NCBI RefSeq assembly: GCF_900105735.1
Contig: NZ_LT629793.1
Location: forward strand, 2,046,001 to 2,110,000
DNA length: 64,000 bases
Direction of reading: 5' to 3'
Origin: Pseudomonas yamanorum
GTDB lineage: Bacteria; Pseudomonadota; Gammaproteobacteria; Pseudomonadales; Pseudomonadaceae
The notes beneath the pieces are model-generated. The model saw only the letters and a list, made by a program, of their open reading frames with translations, was not told the DNA's origin and did not search any database. Position 1 is the stretch's first letter. Each line of letters opens with the position of its first letter. This document shows, piece by piece, positions 1 to 13,987 of the stretch. A program made the position numbers and the translations under genes.

Positions 1-314
<314 letters not shown>

Positions 315-349
315 GTTTAGCGTGGGATACTTTACCGGAGAAATGGCAG

Positions 350-2853
<2,504 letters not shown>

Positions 2854-3085
2854 TTAAAGCGGTCCGAGCCGCCGGGGAAAGCGAAGGAAGGCCGAAGCCC
2901 CCGATCACCTGCATTAATCACAGTGCACCTTTCAAAAAAACCGCCGCGTTGTGACAGACCAGCAATGAAACACCGGTACGTTGATCGCTACACATTTTTT
3001 GGAATCGCCCAGCAAAGACTGCTTGGTAATCGGCAACTGCTGCGATTCAGGCGAATCCACAGAAGTTGTATCAAGAAGGGAGCGT

Positions 3086-3115
3086 AGTCTACCGGAAAGG
3101 CTCTATCAGCTCAAA
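3086..3115 (-). promoter_or_regulatory. Sigma70-type promoter for pyrG
   Basis: Read on the minus strand there is a -35 TTGAGC, a 17-base spacer and a -10 TAGACT. The -35 overlaps the tilS stop codon. Transcription would start near 3079, giving pyrG a leader of about 245 bases. Confidence 0.6.
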
Positions 3116-4425
3116 CCTTGATCGCAGGTTGGTGGCATCCAATGTAATTGCCAGTCGGTACCGCCACTTGCCGCAAGCCCCGGCAGGTTGGCCACAGCCA
3201 GCAATTGTTGGCCCTGATACAGCAGCGGCAATCTGCCACGGATGAAGCCTGGCACGGCACTTTCGTTAAGCAACCGCTTCAGGTCACGCCGGCCCCGGCC
3301 TGGCAATTCCATGATTTCGCCGCCTTGGCGATAACGGATGCTCAGGGGACCTTCGGGTGCGCTGCCGCTGAAGTGCAGTTGGCCGTTACCGGGTAACTGT
3401 AGTGGGTTTTGTGGCTGTGACCAGCTCACCGATGCGTCAGAAAAATCCGACCAACTGGCGGGTAACCACCAGATATGCCCACCGCAACGGTGCAATTGAC
3501 CGTCGGCCAGACGCCACAGCGGCTGTGCGTCTTCCTTGGCGTCGCGCAGGGTCGCCCAGCCGGCCCAGTGCTCGCTGTCGGGCAAGCGTGTCAGCGGTGT
3601 CAGCCAGTGCATGAGTGCGTTGCGCTGGCGGGCCTCGGAGAGCGCGGCAAGCGGTTCAAGGGTCAGTGAGGGCAATACGAGCCAGGGAAACGCCGGGGGC
3701 TGGCTGGCGGTCAGCAGGTCCATTTGTGCCAGTTCGTCGAGCAAGCCCTGGGCTTCGCTCAAATGTTCGGCGCTGCGGGCCATGGTACTGACGGCTTGGG
3801 GCCAACGTTCGATCAGGCGCGGGAAAACATGGTGGCGCAGGTAATTGCGGGAGAAACGCGGATCGGCGTTGGACGGGTCTTCAATCCAGTCCAATTGATG
3901 CTCGCGGGCGTAGGCTTCCAGATCGGCGCGGGATACATGCAGCAAGGGCCGCACCAAGTAGCCACCCGCCAATGGACGCTGCACAGGCATCGCCGCCAGC
4001 CCACGCACGCCGCCCCCACGCAGCAAGCGAAACAACAAGGTTTCAGCTTGATCGTCGCGGTGCTGGCCCGTGATTAGCAACTCCCCTGCCCCGGTGACCT
4101 CGGCAAACGCTTGATACCGCGCCTCACGGGCGGCGCGTTCCAGGCTCGCGCCGGGTCGCACCTGCACGCGGATCACTTGCAGGGGAACGCCCAGGGCGTC
4201 GCACACAGCCCGGCAATGCGCCGGCCACGCGTCAGCCGCAGCTTGCAGCCCATGATGGACATGGATAGCACTGAGTGGCGGGAGTGTGTCGGTTTTGGCC
4301 AGAGTGGCCAGAAGGTGCAGCAGGACGGTGGAGTCGAGGCCGCCGGAGAAGGCGATATGCCAGGCCGGAGCGCTGCGCCAGGGGGCGAGGATTTGCAGAA
4401 GTTTGGCGGTCAAGGTGGGCTTCAT
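3106..4425 (-). CDS. tilS: tRNA(Ile)-lysidine synthetase
   Basis: Attaches lysine to the wobble C34 of tRNA-Ile(CAU), so that it reads AUA and is charged with isoleucine; essential in most bacteria. About 439 residues. The PP-loop motif IAFSGGLDSTVLLHLL sits near the N-terminus and LITGQHRDDQAETLLFR follows, as expected for an N-type ATP pyrophosphatase. A C-terminal domain recognisable by LLNESAVPGFIRGRLPLLY completes it. In-frame starts exist at 4470, 4440 and 4425. I chose 4425 (MKPTLTAKLL) because it gives the family's usual short lead to the PP-loop; none of them has a clear ribosome site. It lies between accA and pyrG. Confidence 0.93.
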   Translation of the reverse strand: MKPTLTAKLLQILAPWRSAPAWHIAFSGGLDSTVLLHLLATLAKTDTLPPLSAIHVHHGLQAAADAWPAHCRAVCDALGVPLQVIRVQVRPGASLERAAREARYQAFAEVTGAGELLITGQHRDDQAETLLFRLLRGGGVRGLAAMPVQRPLAGGYLVRPLLHVSRADLEAYAREHQLDWIEDPSNADPRFSRNYLRHHVFPRLIERWPQAVSTMARSAEHLSEAQGLLDELAQMDLLTASQPPAFPWLVLPSLTLEPLAALSEARQRNALMHWLTPLTRLPDSEHWAGWATLRDAKEDAQPLWRLADGQLHRCGGHIWWLPASWSDFSDASVSWSQPQNPLQLPGNGQLHFSGSAPEGPLSIRYRQGGEIMELPGRGRRDLKRLLNESAVPGFIRGRLPLLYQGQQLLAVANLPGLAASGGTDWQLHWMPPTCDQGLS

Positions 4426-4479
4426 AGCAAAGTACGCCATCAATCCGGAATGCGATAACCCAGCATACACAAAGCAAAT

Positions 4480-4584
4480 GTGGGAGCCGGGCTTGCCCGC
4501 GATGCAGCCAACTCGGTTTATCTAGTGCACCGAGTTGATGCTATCGCAGGCAAGCCAGCTCCCACACAAGCCCGCTCCCGCATT
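4480..4584. repeat. REP pair (REPIN) plus a partial third REP between tilS and accA
   Basis: Two inverted REP units face each other: TGTGGGAGCCGGGCTTGCCC at the left and its counterpart ending in GGCAAGCCAGCTCCCACA at the right, with an inner CAACTCGG / CCGAGTTG stem. A third partial unit (AGCCCGCTCCCGCAT) is appended. Paired REPs of this type are dispersed by RAYT transposases in Pseudomonas; no RAYT gene lies in the window. Confidence 0.85.
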
Positions 4585-4599
4585 TGGCAACGCGTCGGC

Positions 4600-5547
4600 T
4601 TAGAGACCGTAGCTCATCAGTCGCTCGTAACGACGGGCCAGCAGCGCCTCGTTGTCGAACTTCTTGAGCATCGCCAGTTGCGAGCTGAGTTCAGCACGAA
4701 TGGTCGCGGCAGCGGCAGCCGGGTCACGGTGGGCGCCGCCCAATGGCTCGGCGATCACTTTGTCCACGATACCCAGGCCTTTCAGGCGATCTGCGGTGAT
4801 GCCCATGGCTTCAGCGGCATCCGGCGCTTTCTCGGCGGTTTTCCACAGGATCGAGGCGCAACCTTCCGGCGAGATCACCGCGTAGGTCGAATATTGCAGC
4901 ATGTTCAGTTGGTCGCAGACGCCAATGGCCAGCGCACCGCCGGAACCGCCTTCGCCGATCACGGTAGCGATGATCGGAGTCTTCAGGCGAGCCATCACCC
5001 GCAGGTTCCAGGCAATCGCTTCGCTTTGGTTGCGCTCTTCAGCGTCGATACCCGGGTAGGCGCCCGGGGTGTCGATGAAGGTCAGGATCGGCATCTTGAA
5101 GCGCTCGGCCATTTCCATCAGGCGGCAAGCCTTGCGGTAGCCTTCGGGACGCGGCATGCCGAAGTTGCGACGGACTTTCTCACGCACTTCACGGCCTTTC
5201 TGGTGACCGATCACCATCACTGGCTGGTCGTCCAGGCGAGCGATACCGCCCACAATGGCGGCGTCGTCGGAGAAGTGACGGTCGCCGTGCAGTTCATCGA
5301 ACTCGGTGAAGATGTGCTCGATGTAGTCCAGGGTGTACGGACGGCGCGGGTGGCGGGCCAGACGCGCGATCTGCCAGCTGGTCAGCTTGCCGAAGATGTC
5401 TTCGGTAAGAGTGCTGCTCTTGTCTTGCAGGCGAGCGATTTCATCGCCGATATTCAGCGAATTGTCATTGCCGACCAGGCGCAGCTCTTCGATCTTGGCT
5501 TGCAGGTCAGCGATCGGCTGTTCGAAATCAAGAAAATTCGGGTTCAT
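4600..5547 (-). CDS. accA: Acetyl-CoA carboxylase carboxyltransferase, alpha subunit
   Basis: Works with AccD to transfer CO2 from carboxybiotin to acetyl-CoA, giving malonyl-CoA for fatty acid synthesis; cytosolic heterotetramer. From the ATG at 5547 the product has 315 residues and begins [20 protein letters not shown], the normal AccA start; an upstream in-frame ATG at 5574 would add nine unlikely residues. Family signatures include [33 protein letters not shown] and the oxyanion-forming [15 protein letters not shown]. It lies 139 bases after dnaE, the order also known from E. coli (dnaE-accA-tilS). Confidence 0.97.
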   Translation of the reverse strand: MNPNFLDFEQPIADLQAKIEELRLVGNDNSLNIGDEIARLQDKSSTLTEDIFGKLTSWQIARLARHPRRPYTLDYIEHIFTEFDELHGDRHFSDDAAIVGGIARLDDQPVMVIGHQKGREVREKVRRNFGMPRPEGYRKACRLMEMAERFKMPILTFIDTPGAYPGIDAEERNQSEAIAWNLRVMARLKTPIIATVIGEGGSGGALAIGVCDQLNMLQYSTYAVISPEGCASILWKTAEKAPDAAEAMGITADRLKGLGIVDKVIAEPLGGAHRDPAAAAATIRAELSSQLAMLKKFDNEALLARRYERLMSYGL

Positions 5548-5686
5548 AAGCGTCCGTCTTGGGTCGACGGCCAAGGGGTGCCTGGCCAGCCGGTTGTCTA
5601 TTCGCGCCCTACCTTAAGGGAGAGGCGCGGTTAGGTCGAGATTAAATGTTCGGTCGAGATCAGGCGTTCTTTGTACGGCCTGACCG

Positions 5687-8600
5687 TCAACGGTATTGGA
5701 GGAAGACGTTGTCACGCCCGAACTGGTCACGCAATGCTTGAATCAAGCCATCAGCGGGATCAATTCGCCACGTCTCACCAAACTGCAACATCGCCTTGGC
5801 ATCGTCGCGGGTGTACTCCATGGTCACCGGGCAGGCGCCACGGTGGCGTTTAAGCAAGTCACCCAACCAGCGTAGCTGATCGCCTTTGAGCGCATCGGTC
5901 TTGACCTTCAAGCGCAGGCTTTCGGCGAGGTTGGTGCGAGCATCTTCCATGCTCATCACGCGCTTGATCCGCAGGCGCAGGCCGCCGGAGAAGTCGTCGT
6001 TGCTGACCTCCCCTTCCACCACCACCATCGCGTCGGTCTGCAACAGCGACTGGGCGGAGTGGAATGCATCGGCAAACAGCGACGCTTCGATGCGGCCCGA
6101 GCGGTCGTCGAGGGTAATGAAACCCATCTTGTCGCCCTTTTTATTCTTCATCACCCGCAGCGCGATGATCATGCCCGCGACGGTCTGGGTGTCCCGCGCC
6201 GGCTTCAGGTCGATGATGCGCTGGCGGGCGAAACGCCGGATCTCACCTTCATACTCGTCAATCGGGTGACCAGTGAGGTACAGGCCCAGGGTGTCCTTCT
6301 CTCCCTTGAGGCGCTCCTTGAGGGTCAGGTCCTTGGCCTTGCGATGGTTGGCGTAGACGTCGGCGTCTTCTTCGACGAACAGCCCGCCAAACAGGTCGGC
6401 GTGGCCGCTGTCGTGGGTGCGTGCGGTCTGTTCGGCGGCCTTGATCGCTTCTTCCATGGCGGTCAGCAATACCGCGCGATTGCGATCGATGTTGGCCTGG
6501 TAAGCCTTCGGCTCATCATGGAAGTACGGACCCAGACGATCCAGGGCACCGCTTCGGATCAAGCCATCCAGGGTACGTTTGTTGATGCGCTTGAGGTCGA
6601 CCCGGGCGCAGAAGTCGAACAGGTCCTTGAACGGCCCGTCCTGACGCGCTTCGGTAATCGCCTCCACCGGGCCTTCGCCCACGCCCTTGATCGCGCCGAG
6701 ACCATAAATGATGCGGCCTTCGTCGTTGACCGTGAACTTGAACTCGGAGGTGTTCACGTCCGGCGCGTCAAGGCGCAGCTTCATGGTCCGCACTTCTTCG
6801 ATCAAGGTCACGACCTTGTCGGTGTTGTGCATATCCGCAGACAGTACCGCGGCCATGAACGGCGCCGGGTAGTGAGCCTTCAGCCAGGCCGTCTGGTACG
6901 ACACCAGGCCGTAGGCGGCGGAGTGGGATTTGTTGAAGCCGTAACCGGCGAATTTCTCTACCAGGTCGAAGATGTTACCGGCCAGGTCAGCGTCGATGTT
7001 GTTGGTGGCGCAGCCCTCAATGAAACCACCGCGCTGCTTGGCCATCTCCTCGGGCTTTTTCTTACCCATGGCTCGACGCAGCATATCCGCGCCACCGAGG
7101 GTATAGCCGGCCATGACCTGAGCAATCTGCATCACCTGTTCTTGATACAGGATGATGCCGTAGGTCGGTGCCAGTACTGGCTTGAGGCCTTCGTACTGGT
7201 AGTCGGAGTGCGGGTAAGCCAGCTCGGCACGTCCGTGCTTACGGTTGATGAAGTCATCCACCATGCCTGATTGCAGCGGGCCCGGACGGAACAGGGCCAC
7301 CAGTGCGATCAAGTCTTCCAGGCAGTCGGGCTTGAGCTTTTTGATCAGCTCTTTCATGCCGCGGGATTCAAGCTGGAACACGGCCGTGGTTTCAGCCTTT
7401 TGCAGCAGGCTGTAGGTCGGTTTGTCGTCCAGCGGGATAAACGCGATATCCAGCGGTGGCTCGTTGACCTTGGCGCGGTCCCGATTGATGGTCTTCAGCG
7501 CCCAGTCGATGATCGTCAGGGTCCGCAGGCCGAGGAAGTCGAACTTCACCAGGCCGGCCGCCTCCACGTCATCCTTGTCGAACTGGGTTACCAGGCCGTC
7601 GCCTTCTTCGTCGCAATAGATCGGCGAAAAGTCAGTCAGCTTGGTAGGCGCGATAACCACACCACCGGCGTGTTTACCGACGTTACGCACCACGCCTTCG
7701 AGCTTGCGCGCCATGTCCCAGATTTCGGCCGCTTCTTCATCGACCTTGATGAAGTCCCGCAGGATTTCTTCCTGCTCGTAGGCTTTTTCCAGGGTCATGC
7801 CGACTTCGAATGGAATCATCTTCGACAGTCGGTCAGCCAGGCCGTAGGACTTGCCCTGCACCCGGGCCACGTCGCGGATTACCGCTTTAGCCGCCATGGA
7901 ACCGAAGGTGATGATCTGGCTTACGGCGTTGCGGCCGTATTTCTCGGCCACGTATTCAATAACCCGGTCGCGACCATCCATGCAGAAGTCGACGTCGAAG
8001 TCGGGCATCGATACCCGTTCCGGGTTAAGGAAACGTTCGAACAGCAGGTCATATTCCAGCGGATCGAGATCGGTGATCTTCTGCACATAGGCCACCAGCG
8101 ACCCGGCACCCGATCCACGGCCTGGGCCCACTGGCACGCCGTTGCTTTTGGCCCACTGGATAAAGTCCATTACGATCAGGAAGTAACCGGGGAACCCCAT
8201 CTGGATAATGATATCCAGCTCGAAATTCAGCCGGTCGACGTAGACCTGGCGCTTGGCTTCATAATCTTCAGTGGTGTCCTTGGGCAGCAGGACGCTCAGG
8301 CGTTCCTCCAGGCCGTCGAAGGACACCTTGCGGAAATACTCGTCGATGGTCATGCCATCGGGGATCGGGAAGTTGGGCAGGAAGTGCTTGCCCAGCTTCA
8401 CTTCAATATTGCAGCGCTTGGCAATTTCGACGGAGTTTTCCAGGGCCTCGGGCAGGTCACTGAACAGCTCGGCCATTTCATCGGCGCTTTTGAGGTACTG
8501 CTCTTCGCTGTAGTTTTTCGAGCGGCGCGGATCGTCCAGCGCCCGGCCTTCGCCAATGCATACGCGGGTTTCGTGGGCCTCGAAGTCTTCCTTCTTGATA

Positions 8601-9208
8601 AAGCGCACATCGTTGGTCGCCACCAGCGGCGCACCAAGCTTTTCAGCCAGGGCCACGGCGGCGTGCAACTGTTCTTCATCGTTGGGGCGGTTGGTGCGCT
8701 GGATTTCCAGGTAGAAACGGTTGGGGAACACCTCCATCCACTCACGGGCGAGTACTTCTGCCTCGTGGGGATTGCCGCCCAACAGCGCGATGCCGATCTC
8801 ACCCTCTTTGGCCGCCGAGAGCATGATCAGCCCTTCGCTGGCCTCGGCCACCCATTCGCGCTCGATGATGATCGAGCCGTTGCGCTGGCCATCGATGAAG
8901 CCACGGGAAATCAGTTCGGTGAGGTTGCGATAACCCACGCCGTTCATCGCCAACAGGCTGATGCGGCTCAATGGGTTATCCGGGTCTTTGTTCGACAGCC
9001 ACAGGTCGGCGCCGCAGATCGGCTTGATGCCGGCGCCCATGGCGGCCTTGTAGAACTTGACCAGGGAGCACATGTTGTTCTGGTCAGTCACCGCCACGGC
9101 AGGCATGTTCATGCCCACCAGGGTTTTGACCAGGGGTTTGATCCGTACCAGGCCGTCGACCAGGGAGTATTCAGTGTGCAGGCGCAGGTGAACGAATGAA
9201 GCCGGCAT
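5687..9208 (-). CDS. dnaE: DNA polymerase III alpha subunit
   Basis: Catalytic subunit of the replicative DNA polymerase III core. The 1173-residue product starts at the ATG at 9208 ([20 protein letters not shown]), which begins directly with the PHP domain; the frame is open about 20 codons further upstream but that extension is not expected in the family. The polymerase palm contains [18 protein letters not shown] with the catalytic Asp pair. A helix-hairpin-helix region and an OB-fold ([20 protein letters not shown]) lie toward the C-terminus. It sits between rnhB and accA on one strand. Confidence 0.98.
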   Translation of the reverse strand: MPASFVHLRLHTEYSLVDGLVRIKPLVKTLVGMNMPAVAVTDQNNMCSLVKFYKAAMGAGIKPICGADLWLSNKDPDNPLSRISLLAMNGVGYRNLTELISRGFIDGQRNGSIIIEREWVAEASEGLIMLSAAKEGEIGIALLGGNPHEAEVLAREWMEVFPNRFYLEIQRTNRPNDEEQLHAAVALAEKLGAPLVATNDVRFIKKEDFEAHETRVCIGEGRALDDPRRSKNYSEEQYLKSADEMAELFSDLPEALENSVEIAKRCNIEVKLGKHFLPNFPIPDGMTIDEYFRKVSFDGLEERLSVLLPKDTTEDYEAKRQVYVDRLNFELDIIIQMGFPGYFLIVMDFIQWAKSNGVPVGPGRGSGAGSLVAYVQKITDLDPLEYDLLFERFLNPERVSMPDFDVDFCMDGRDRVIEYVAEKYGRNAVSQIITFGSMAAKAVIRDVARVQGKSYGLADRLSKMIPFEVGMTLEKAYEQEEILRDFIKVDEEAAEIWDMARKLEGVVRNVGKHAGGVVIAPTKLTDFSPIYCDEEGDGLVTQFDKDDVEAAGLVKFDFLGLRTLTIIDWALKTINRDRAKVNEPPLDIAFIPLDDKPTYSLLQKAETTAVFQLESRGMKELIKKLKPDCLEDLIALVALFRPGPLQSGMVDDFINRKHGRAELAYPHSDYQYEGLKPVLAPTYGIILYQEQVMQIAQVMAGYTLGGADMLRRAMGKKKPEEMAKQRGGFIEGCATNNIDADLAGNIFDLVEKFAGYGFNKSHSAAYGLVSYQTAWLKAHYPAPFMAAVLSADMHNTDKVVTLIEEVRTMKLRLDAPDVNTSEFKFTVNDEGRIIYGLGAIKGVGEGPVEAITEARQDGPFKDLFDFCARVDLKRINKRTLDGLIRSGALDRLGPYFHDEPKAYQANIDRNRAVLLTAMEEAIKAAEQTARTHDSGHADLFGGLFVEEDADVYANHRKAKDLTLKERLKGEKDTLGLYLTGHPIDEYEGEIRRFARQRIIDLKPARDTQTVAGMIIALRVMKNKKGDKMGFITLDDRSGRIEASLFADAFHSAQSLLQTDAMVVVEGEVSNDDFSGGLRLRIKRVMSMEDARTNLAESLRLKVKTDALKGDQLRWLGDLLKRHRGACPVTMEYTRDDAKAMLQFGETWRIDPADGLIQALRDQFGRDNVFLQYR

Positions 9209-9238
9209 AGTGATCCTGTCTAAAAACGTGGAGACAAC

Positions 9239-9264
9239 AAGGCCCGGATTGTACCGGGCCTTGA
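9239..9264. terminator. Perfect hairpin between rnhB and dnaE
   Basis: CAAGGCCCGG and CCGGGCCTTG form a perfect 10-bp stem around a 6-base loop, 20 bases after the rnhB stop. The T-tract on the minus strand (TTGTTGTC) is weak, so it may be a partial terminator or an RNA-stability element. Confidence 0.5.
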
Positions 9265-9284
9265 GCAAAACATCAGCCTCGCGA

Positions 9285-9917
9285 CTAAACCTCGCTGAGA
9301 CTCTCCCGCGCTTCGTAAGCCTGGCGAACCGGGGCGAACGAGCGGCGGTGGATCGGGGTCGGGCCCAGCCGCGCCAAAGCTTCCAGATGAACGGGCGTTG
9401 GATAACCTTTGTGCCCGCCGATGCCGTAGCCCGGGTAGATCAATTCAAAAGCTGCCATTTCGCGATCTCGGCTGACCTTGGCCAGGATTGATGCAGCGGC
9501 AATCGCTGGCACCTTGCTGTCGCCCTTGACCACCGCTTCTGCGGGCATCGTCAGCTTCGGGCAGCGGTTGCCGTCAATCATCGCCATTTTGGGCGTGATG
9601 TGCAGGCCTTCAATGGCGCGCTGCATGGCCAGCATGGTGGCGTGCAGGATGTTCAGTTCGTCGATTTCTTCGACCTCGGCCCGGGCGATGTGCCAGCTGA
9701 GGGCTTTCTCACAGATCTCGTCGTAGAGCTTTTCACGACGGGCTTCGGTGAGTTTCTTCGAATCGTTCAGGCCGAGGATCGGGCGGTTCGGGTCGAGAAT
9801 CACTGCGGCGGTGACGACTGCGCCGCACAGCGGGCCGCGACCGACTTCGTCAACACCGGCAACCAGATCAAGGGCATCGGCGACCAGGCTGAAATCCAGG
9901 CCCATTTGCGTCTTCAT
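9285..9917 (-). CDS. rnhB: Ribonuclease HII
   Basis: Removes RNA from RNA-DNA hybrids, including single ribonucleotides built into DNA. The 210 residues include the family motif [12 protein letters not shown] with the catalytic Asp-Glu pair, the MIDGNRCPK strand and [11 protein letters not shown]. The ATG at 9917 overlaps the lpxB stop as ATGA, which supports the first ATG rather than the internal MGLDFSL five codons later, and implies translational coupling. It follows lpxB and precedes dnaE, as in many Gammaproteobacteria. Confidence 0.96.
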   Translation of the reverse strand: MKTQMGLDFSLVADALDLVAGVDEVGRGPLCGAVVTAAVILDPNRPILGLNDSKKLTEARREKLYDEICEKALSWHIARAEVEEIDELNILHATMLAMQRAIEGLHITPKMAMIDGNRCPKLTMPAEAVVKGDSKVPAIAAASILAKVSRDREMAAFELIYPGYGIGGHKGYPTPVHLEALARLGPTPIHRRSFAPVRQAYEARESLSEV

Positions 9918-11053
9918 AGGGTTTCCTGTTTATGGCCGATCAAGGTCAGCACAGCGTCCGCCGCCTGGTTCGATGCGTCACGGCGCAAGGTGCGGTGGAT
10001 TTCGTCGAAACCACGGGTTTGTTCTTCGCCGCCGTCGATCAGCGGGAGCATGGTTTGCGCCAAGGCTTCGGGCGTCGCGTCATCCTGTAGCAATTCGGGC
10101 ACCAGCAGTCGCTGGGCCAGCAAATTGGGCAGCGAGATGTACGGGCTTTTGACCATACGCTTGAGAATCCAGTAGGTCAGCGGCGCCAGGCGATAGGCTA
10201 CGACCATCGGGCGTTTGTAGAGCAAGGCCTCCAGGGTCGCGGTGCCGGAGGCGATCAGCACCGCATCGCACGCCGCCAGGGCCAGGTGCGAGCCGCCGTC
10301 GAGCAGGGTCAACGGCAAGTTGCGACCTACCAGCAGCTCTTCAATTTGCGCGCGACGCTGAGGGCTGGCGCACGGCAATACGAAGCGCACGCCCGGCTTC
10401 AGCGCTTGCAGACGTTCGGCAGCATCAAAAAACAGCGCGCCGAGACGACCGACTTCGCCACCACGGCTACCCGGCATCAAGGCGACCAACGGCCCGTCAG
10501 GCAAGCCCAGTTCGGCACGCGCCGCAGCACGATCCGCCTGGAGCGGGATGGTATCGGCCAAAGTGTGGCCAACAAACCGCACCGGCACGCCCTTCTCTTC
10601 GTAGAACCTGGCCTCGAACGGCAGCAGGGTCAGCATCAGGTCGCAGCCTTCGCGAATCTTCAGCACGCGCTTTTGCCGCCACGCCCACACGGACGGGCTG
10701 ACGTAATGCACGGTCTTGATCCCGGCCTGACGCAACTTGAGTTCGATATTGAGGGTGAAGTCCGGAGCGTCGATTCCGATAAAGACGTCGGGCTTTTCTT
10801 CGATCAGGGTCTGGATCAGCTTTTTGCGGCGAGCCAGCAGCTCACGCAACCGGCCCAGCACTTCCACCAGCCCCATGACCGACAAGCGCTCCATGGGAAA
10901 GTAGGACGTGAGGCCTTCAGCCTGCATCAGCGGACCGCCGACACCAATGAATTCAACCGCCGGATGCTGGAGCTTGAGAGCCCGCATCAGGCCTGCACCG
11001 AGAATATCGCCGGAAGCTTCTCCGGCCACCAACGCTATACGCAGCTTGGCCAT
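9914..11053 (-). CDS. lpxB: Lipid-A-disaccharide synthase
   Basis: Joins UDP-2,3-diacylglucosamine and lipid X (2,3-diacylglucosamine 1-phosphate) into the lipid A disaccharide at the inner face of the cytoplasmic membrane. The 379 residues open with [20 protein letters not shown], the diagnostic glycosyltransferase family 19 start. The sugar-nucleotide site is seen in [15 protein letters not shown] and in the [19 protein letters not shown] stretch. It starts 2 bases after the lpxA stop and its own stop overlaps rnhB, so it belongs to the lpxD-fabZ-lpxA-lpxB-rnhB transcription group. Confidence 0.97.
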   Translation of the reverse strand: MAKLRIALVAGEASGDILGAGLMRALKLQHPAVEFIGVGGPLMQAEGLTSYFPMERLSVMGLVEVLGRLRELLARRKKLIQTLIEEKPDVFIGIDAPDFTLNIELKLRQAGIKTVHYVSPSVWAWRQKRVLKIREGCDLMLTLLPFEARFYEEKGVPVRFVGHTLADTIPLQADRAAARAELGLPDGPLVALMPGSRGGEVGRLGALFFDAAERLQALKPGVRFVLPCASPQRRAQIEELLVGRNLPLTLLDGGSHLALAACDAVLIASGTATLEALLYKRPMVVAYRLAPLTYWILKRMVKSPYISLPNLLAQRLLVPELLQDDATPEALAQTMLPLIDGGEEQTRGFDEIHRTLRRDASNQAADAVLTLIGHKQETL

Positions 11054-11055
11054 GA

Positions 11056-11832
11056 TCAGCGGGTGATGCCGCGAGTCGACGACTGGATCGAGTCACGGAA
11101 TATCGCGACTTCCGGAAACAATGTTGCGGGTTCCGTCAGTTCGATCAACGCCTGATCGACCGTCAACCCCTGGCGGTAAACCACCTTGTAGGCGCGGCGC
11201 AGGGCGTGAATGGCGTCTTCGCTGAAGCCCCGACGGCGCATGCCTTCGAAGTTCATGCTGCGGGCTTCGGCCGGGTTGCCGAATACCGTGACGAATGCCG
11301 GAACATCCTTACCAATGGCGGTACCCATGCCGGAAAAGCTGTGAGCGCCGATATGGCAGTACTGATGCACCAGGGTGAAGCCGGACAGGATCGCCCAATC
11401 ATCAACATGCACGTGGCCGGCCAACGCGGTGTTGTTGACCAGGATGCAGTGGTTGCCGATGACGCTGTCATGGCCGATGTGCGCGTAGGCCATCACCAGG
11501 TTGTGATCACCCAGGGTGGTCTCGGCGCGGTCCTGAACGGTACCGCGGTGAATGGTCACGCCTTCACGGATGATATTGTGATCACCGATTACCAGACGCG
11601 TTTCTTCACCCTTGTACTTCATGTCCGGGGTGTCTTCGCCTATCGATGAGAACTGATAGATGCGGTTGTGTTTGCCAATGCGCGTCGGGCCTTTGAGGAT
11701 CACATGCGGCCCGATGACTGTTCCCTCGCCGATTTCCACACCTGCGCCGACGATCGACCAAGGGCCGACCTCAACGTCGGCGGCCAGTACGGCCGTCGGA
11801 TCGATGATTGCGCGAGGGTCAATCAAACTCAT
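11056..11832 (-). CDS. lpxA: UDP-N-acetylglucosamine acyltransferase
   Basis: First enzyme of lipid A synthesis: it transfers a 3-hydroxyacyl chain from acyl carrier protein to the 3-OH of UDP-GlcNAc. The 258-residue protein is built of hexapeptide repeats (left-handed beta helix), for example [20 protein letters not shown]. The catalytic-His region is [19 protein letters not shown], and a C-terminal helical tail includes [11 protein letters not shown]. Its ATG overlaps the fabZ stop by 4 bases and lpxB follows after 2 bases. Confidence 0.97.
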   Translation of the reverse strand: MSLIDPRAIIDPTAVLAADVEVGPWSIVGAGVEIGEGTVIGPHVILKGPTRIGKHNRIYQFSSIGEDTPDMKYKGEETRLVIGDHNIIREGVTIHRGTVQDRAETTLGDHNLVMAYAHIGHDSVIGNHCILVNNTALAGHVHVDDWAILSGFTLVHQYCHIGAHSFSGMGTAIGKDVPAFVTVFGNPAEARSMNFEGMRRRGFSEDAIHALRRAYKVVYRQGLTVDQALIELTEPATLFPEVAIFRDSIQSSTRGITR

Positions 11833-12269
11833 AGTTTGCGTTCCGCACAGATGATTTCAGCCGAGCACACCGGCTTGCCGTCGACCGAAGCCTGGCATTC
11901 AAACTTCCAGATCTGGCGCTTGCAGCTGATGAACTTGGCTTCCAGGATCAACTGGTCACCCGGGGTAACCGGGTTGCGGAAGCGCAGTTTGTCGGAGCCC
12001 ACGAAATAGTAGAGCGTGCCATCGGCAGGCTTCAGGTCGAGCATTTTGAAACCAAGGATACCGGCAGCCTGGGCCATCGCTTCGATGATCAATACGCCTG
12101 GCATGATGGGATGCGCAGGGAAGTGACCGTTGAAGAACGGTTCGTTGATGCTGACATTCTTGTAGGCACGAATGCGCTTTTCCTCAACATTGAGGTCCGT
12201 CACACGGTCCACCAGCAGGAACGGGTAACGGTGAGGCAGGTATTCGCGAATCTCGTTGATGTCCATCAT
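11829..12269 (-). CDS. fabZ: 3-hydroxyacyl-[acyl-carrier-protein] dehydratase
   Basis: Dehydrates 3-hydroxyacyl-ACP during fatty acid elongation; it competes with LpxA and LpxD for the hydroxyacyl-ACP pool, which explains its placement between them. The 146-residue hot-dog protein shows the active-site segment [20 protein letters not shown] with the catalytic His and Glu. It begins [20 protein letters not shown]; the second Met is an equally good start. It overlaps lpxA by 4 bases. The 110 bases upstream to lpxD show nothing distinctive. Confidence 0.97.
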   Translation of the reverse strand: MMDINEIREYLPHRYPFLLVDRVTDLNVEEKRIRAYKNVSINEPFFNGHFPAHPIMPGVLIIEAMAQAAGILGFKMLDLKPADGTLYYFVGSDKLRFRNPVTPGDQLILEAKFISCKRQIWKFECQASVDGKPVCSAEIICAERKL

Positions 12270-12379
12270 TTCGGGGGGAAGCCTGTAATAAAGATTGGGA
12301 GCGTGCGGACTAAGGCACGCCCCTCTAGCAAATCAAGGAGGCAGTCTAGCGGCTGTGCACACTTGATATGGAAATGGTA

Positions 12380-13435
12380 TCAGCCATCTGATGAAGCATT
12401 ACCGCCAGGGGTCACGTCCCCAACACGCTTTTCCAGATGTTTCAGGCGTCGAGCGATATCGTCGAGTTGCCTCAGACGCGCCGCGCTCTTGCGCCATTCG
12501 GCCGCAGGCTGCATGGCCGTACCGGATGAATAGGACCCAGGTTCGGTAATCGAATGGGTCACCATGGTCATGCCGGTGATGAATACGTTGTCGCACACTT
12601 CGATATGGCCCACCAGGCCAACACCGCCGGCGAGCATGCAATGCTTGCCGATCTTGGTGCTGCCGGAGATCCCCACGCAGGCGGCCATGGCGGTGTGATC
12701 GCCAATCTGCACGTTGTGGGCGATCTGAATCTGGTTATCCAGTTTCACGCCGTTACCAATGACGGTATCGGCCAATGCCCCGCGGTCAACAGCGGTGTTG
12801 ACGCCAATTTCAACGTCATCGCCGATCAACACACCGCCCACTTGGGCAATCTTGTGCCAGACACCCTTCGAGTTAGCGAAGCCGAAGCCCTCGCCGCCGA
12901 TCACGGCACCTGACTGAATCACCACACGCTCACCAATACGCACGTCGTGGTACAGGGTCACACGCGGGGCCAGCCAGCCACCGGCACCAATCTCGCTGCG
13001 GGCGCCGATAAAGCACTGAGCACCCACCGTTACGCCCGGTCCGATACGGGCGCCGCTTTCGATCACCACAAAAGCACCGATGCTCGCGGCAGGGTCAACC
13101 TGCGCGTCATCCGCGATCACCGCCGAAGGATGGATACCGGCGGCTGCCTTGGGTTTTGGATCGAACAGGTGCGATGCCCGGGCATACGCCAGGTACGGGT
13201 CGGCAACAACCAGCGCATCCCCGGCAAACCCTTCGGCATCAGCAGCCTTCAGCAACACGGCCGCGGCGCGGCTGTCGCCCAGGTATTTACGGTATTGAGG
13301 ATTTGCCAGGAAGCTCAACTGAGCTGGGCCAGCCTCCTGCAAGGTGGCTAGCCCAGTGATTTCCTTCTCCGGAGAGCCACTCAAGGTGGCACCCAGGAAC
13401 TCGGCCAATTGGCCGAGCTTGATAGTCGCAGTCAT
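12380..13435 (-). CDS. lpxD: UDP-3-O-(3-hydroxyacyl)glucosamine N-acyltransferase
   Basis: Third acylation-pathway enzyme of lipid A: it N-acylates UDP-3-O-acylglucosamine from hydroxyacyl-ACP. The 351 residues comprise an N-terminal uridine-binding domain ([15 protein letters not shown] onwards), a long hexapeptide-repeat beta helix with the catalytic-His stretch [20 protein letters not shown], and a C-terminal helix ([19 protein letters not shown]). It begins 3 bases after the skp stop. Length and domain order are normal for Pseudomonas. Confidence 0.97.
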   Translation of the reverse strand: MTATIKLGQLAEFLGATLSGSPEKEITGLATLQEAGPAQLSFLANPQYRKYLGDSRAAAVLLKAADAEGFAGDALVVADPYLAYARASHLFDPKPKAAAGIHPSAVIADDAQVDPAASIGAFVVIESGARIGPGVTVGAQCFIGARSEIGAGGWLAPRVTLYHDVRIGERVVIQSGAVIGGEGFGFANSKGVWHKIAQVGGVLIGDDVEIGVNTAVDRGALADTVIGNGVKLDNQIQIAHNVQIGDHTAMAACVGISGSTKIGKHCMLAGGVGLVGHIEVCDNVFITGMTMVTHSITEPGSYSSGTAMQPAAEWRKSAARLRQLDDIARRLKHLEKRVGDVTPGGNASSDG

Positions 13436-13438
13436 GGC

Positions 13439-13942
13439 TTACTTCAGCTGATTCATGCGCTCGATCACCTGACGGGTGATGTCGTACTGAGGTTTAACGT
13501 CGATGACTGCACCGCGTTCGAATACCAGGTCAAAGGCACCTTTCTTGATGACTTCTTCCACAGCGCTGTCGAGTTTCGGCTTGAGCTGCTTGAGCATTTC
13601 GCGGTCAGCAACAGCCTTGGCTTCGTTCAGTTCCTTGGACTGGAACTGGTAGTCACGGGCCTTTTGCTTGAATTCAAGCTCCAGACGCTCGCGCTCGCCT
13701 TGCTGCATCTTGTCGCCACCGGCTACCAGACGATCCTGGATGCCCTTGGCGCTGCTTTCCAGCGTCTTCAGCTTGGTCAGCTGAGGACCGAATTTCTTCT
13801 CGGCATCTACGGCATATTTCTTGGCCGCATCGGATTCCAGCAGGGCCATCTGATAGTTCAGAACGGCAATTTTCATTTCGGCAAAGGCCGGGGTCGCTAC
13901 CAGGACAGTCGCCAGGAGAACCAATTGAGTCAACTTACGCAC
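13439..13942 (-). CDS. skp: Periplasmic chaperone Skp/OmpH
   Basis: Trimeric, jellyfish-shaped periplasmic holdase that carries unfolded outer-membrane proteins to the BAM complex. The 167 residues start with a clear signal peptide (MRKLTQLVLLATVLVATPAFA, cut after the second AFA Ala). A long charged, probably coiled-coil region then runs through KKYAVDAEKKFGPQLTKLKT to about residue 125. It stands immediately after bamA, its client receptor, and just before lpxD. In enteric bacteria this cluster is under envelope-stress control; I could not place such a promoter here. Confidence 0.95.
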   Translation of the reverse strand: MRKLTQLVLLATVLVATPAFAEMKIAVLNYQMALLESDAAKKYAVDAEKKFGPQLTKLKTLESSAKGIQDRLVAGGDKMQQGERERLELEFKQKARDYQFQSKELNEAKAVADREMLKQLKPKLDSAVEEVIKKGAFDLVFERGAVIDVKPQYDITRQVIERMNQLK

Positions 13943-13987
13943 GATGCACTCCTACAGAATCCGTTGTCATTATCTTGGGTCAGACGC

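Noticed and set aside
7271..9199. A 642-codon open frame opposite dnaE
   Set aside because: Antisense shadow of the DnaE coding frame; its sequence has no domain features.
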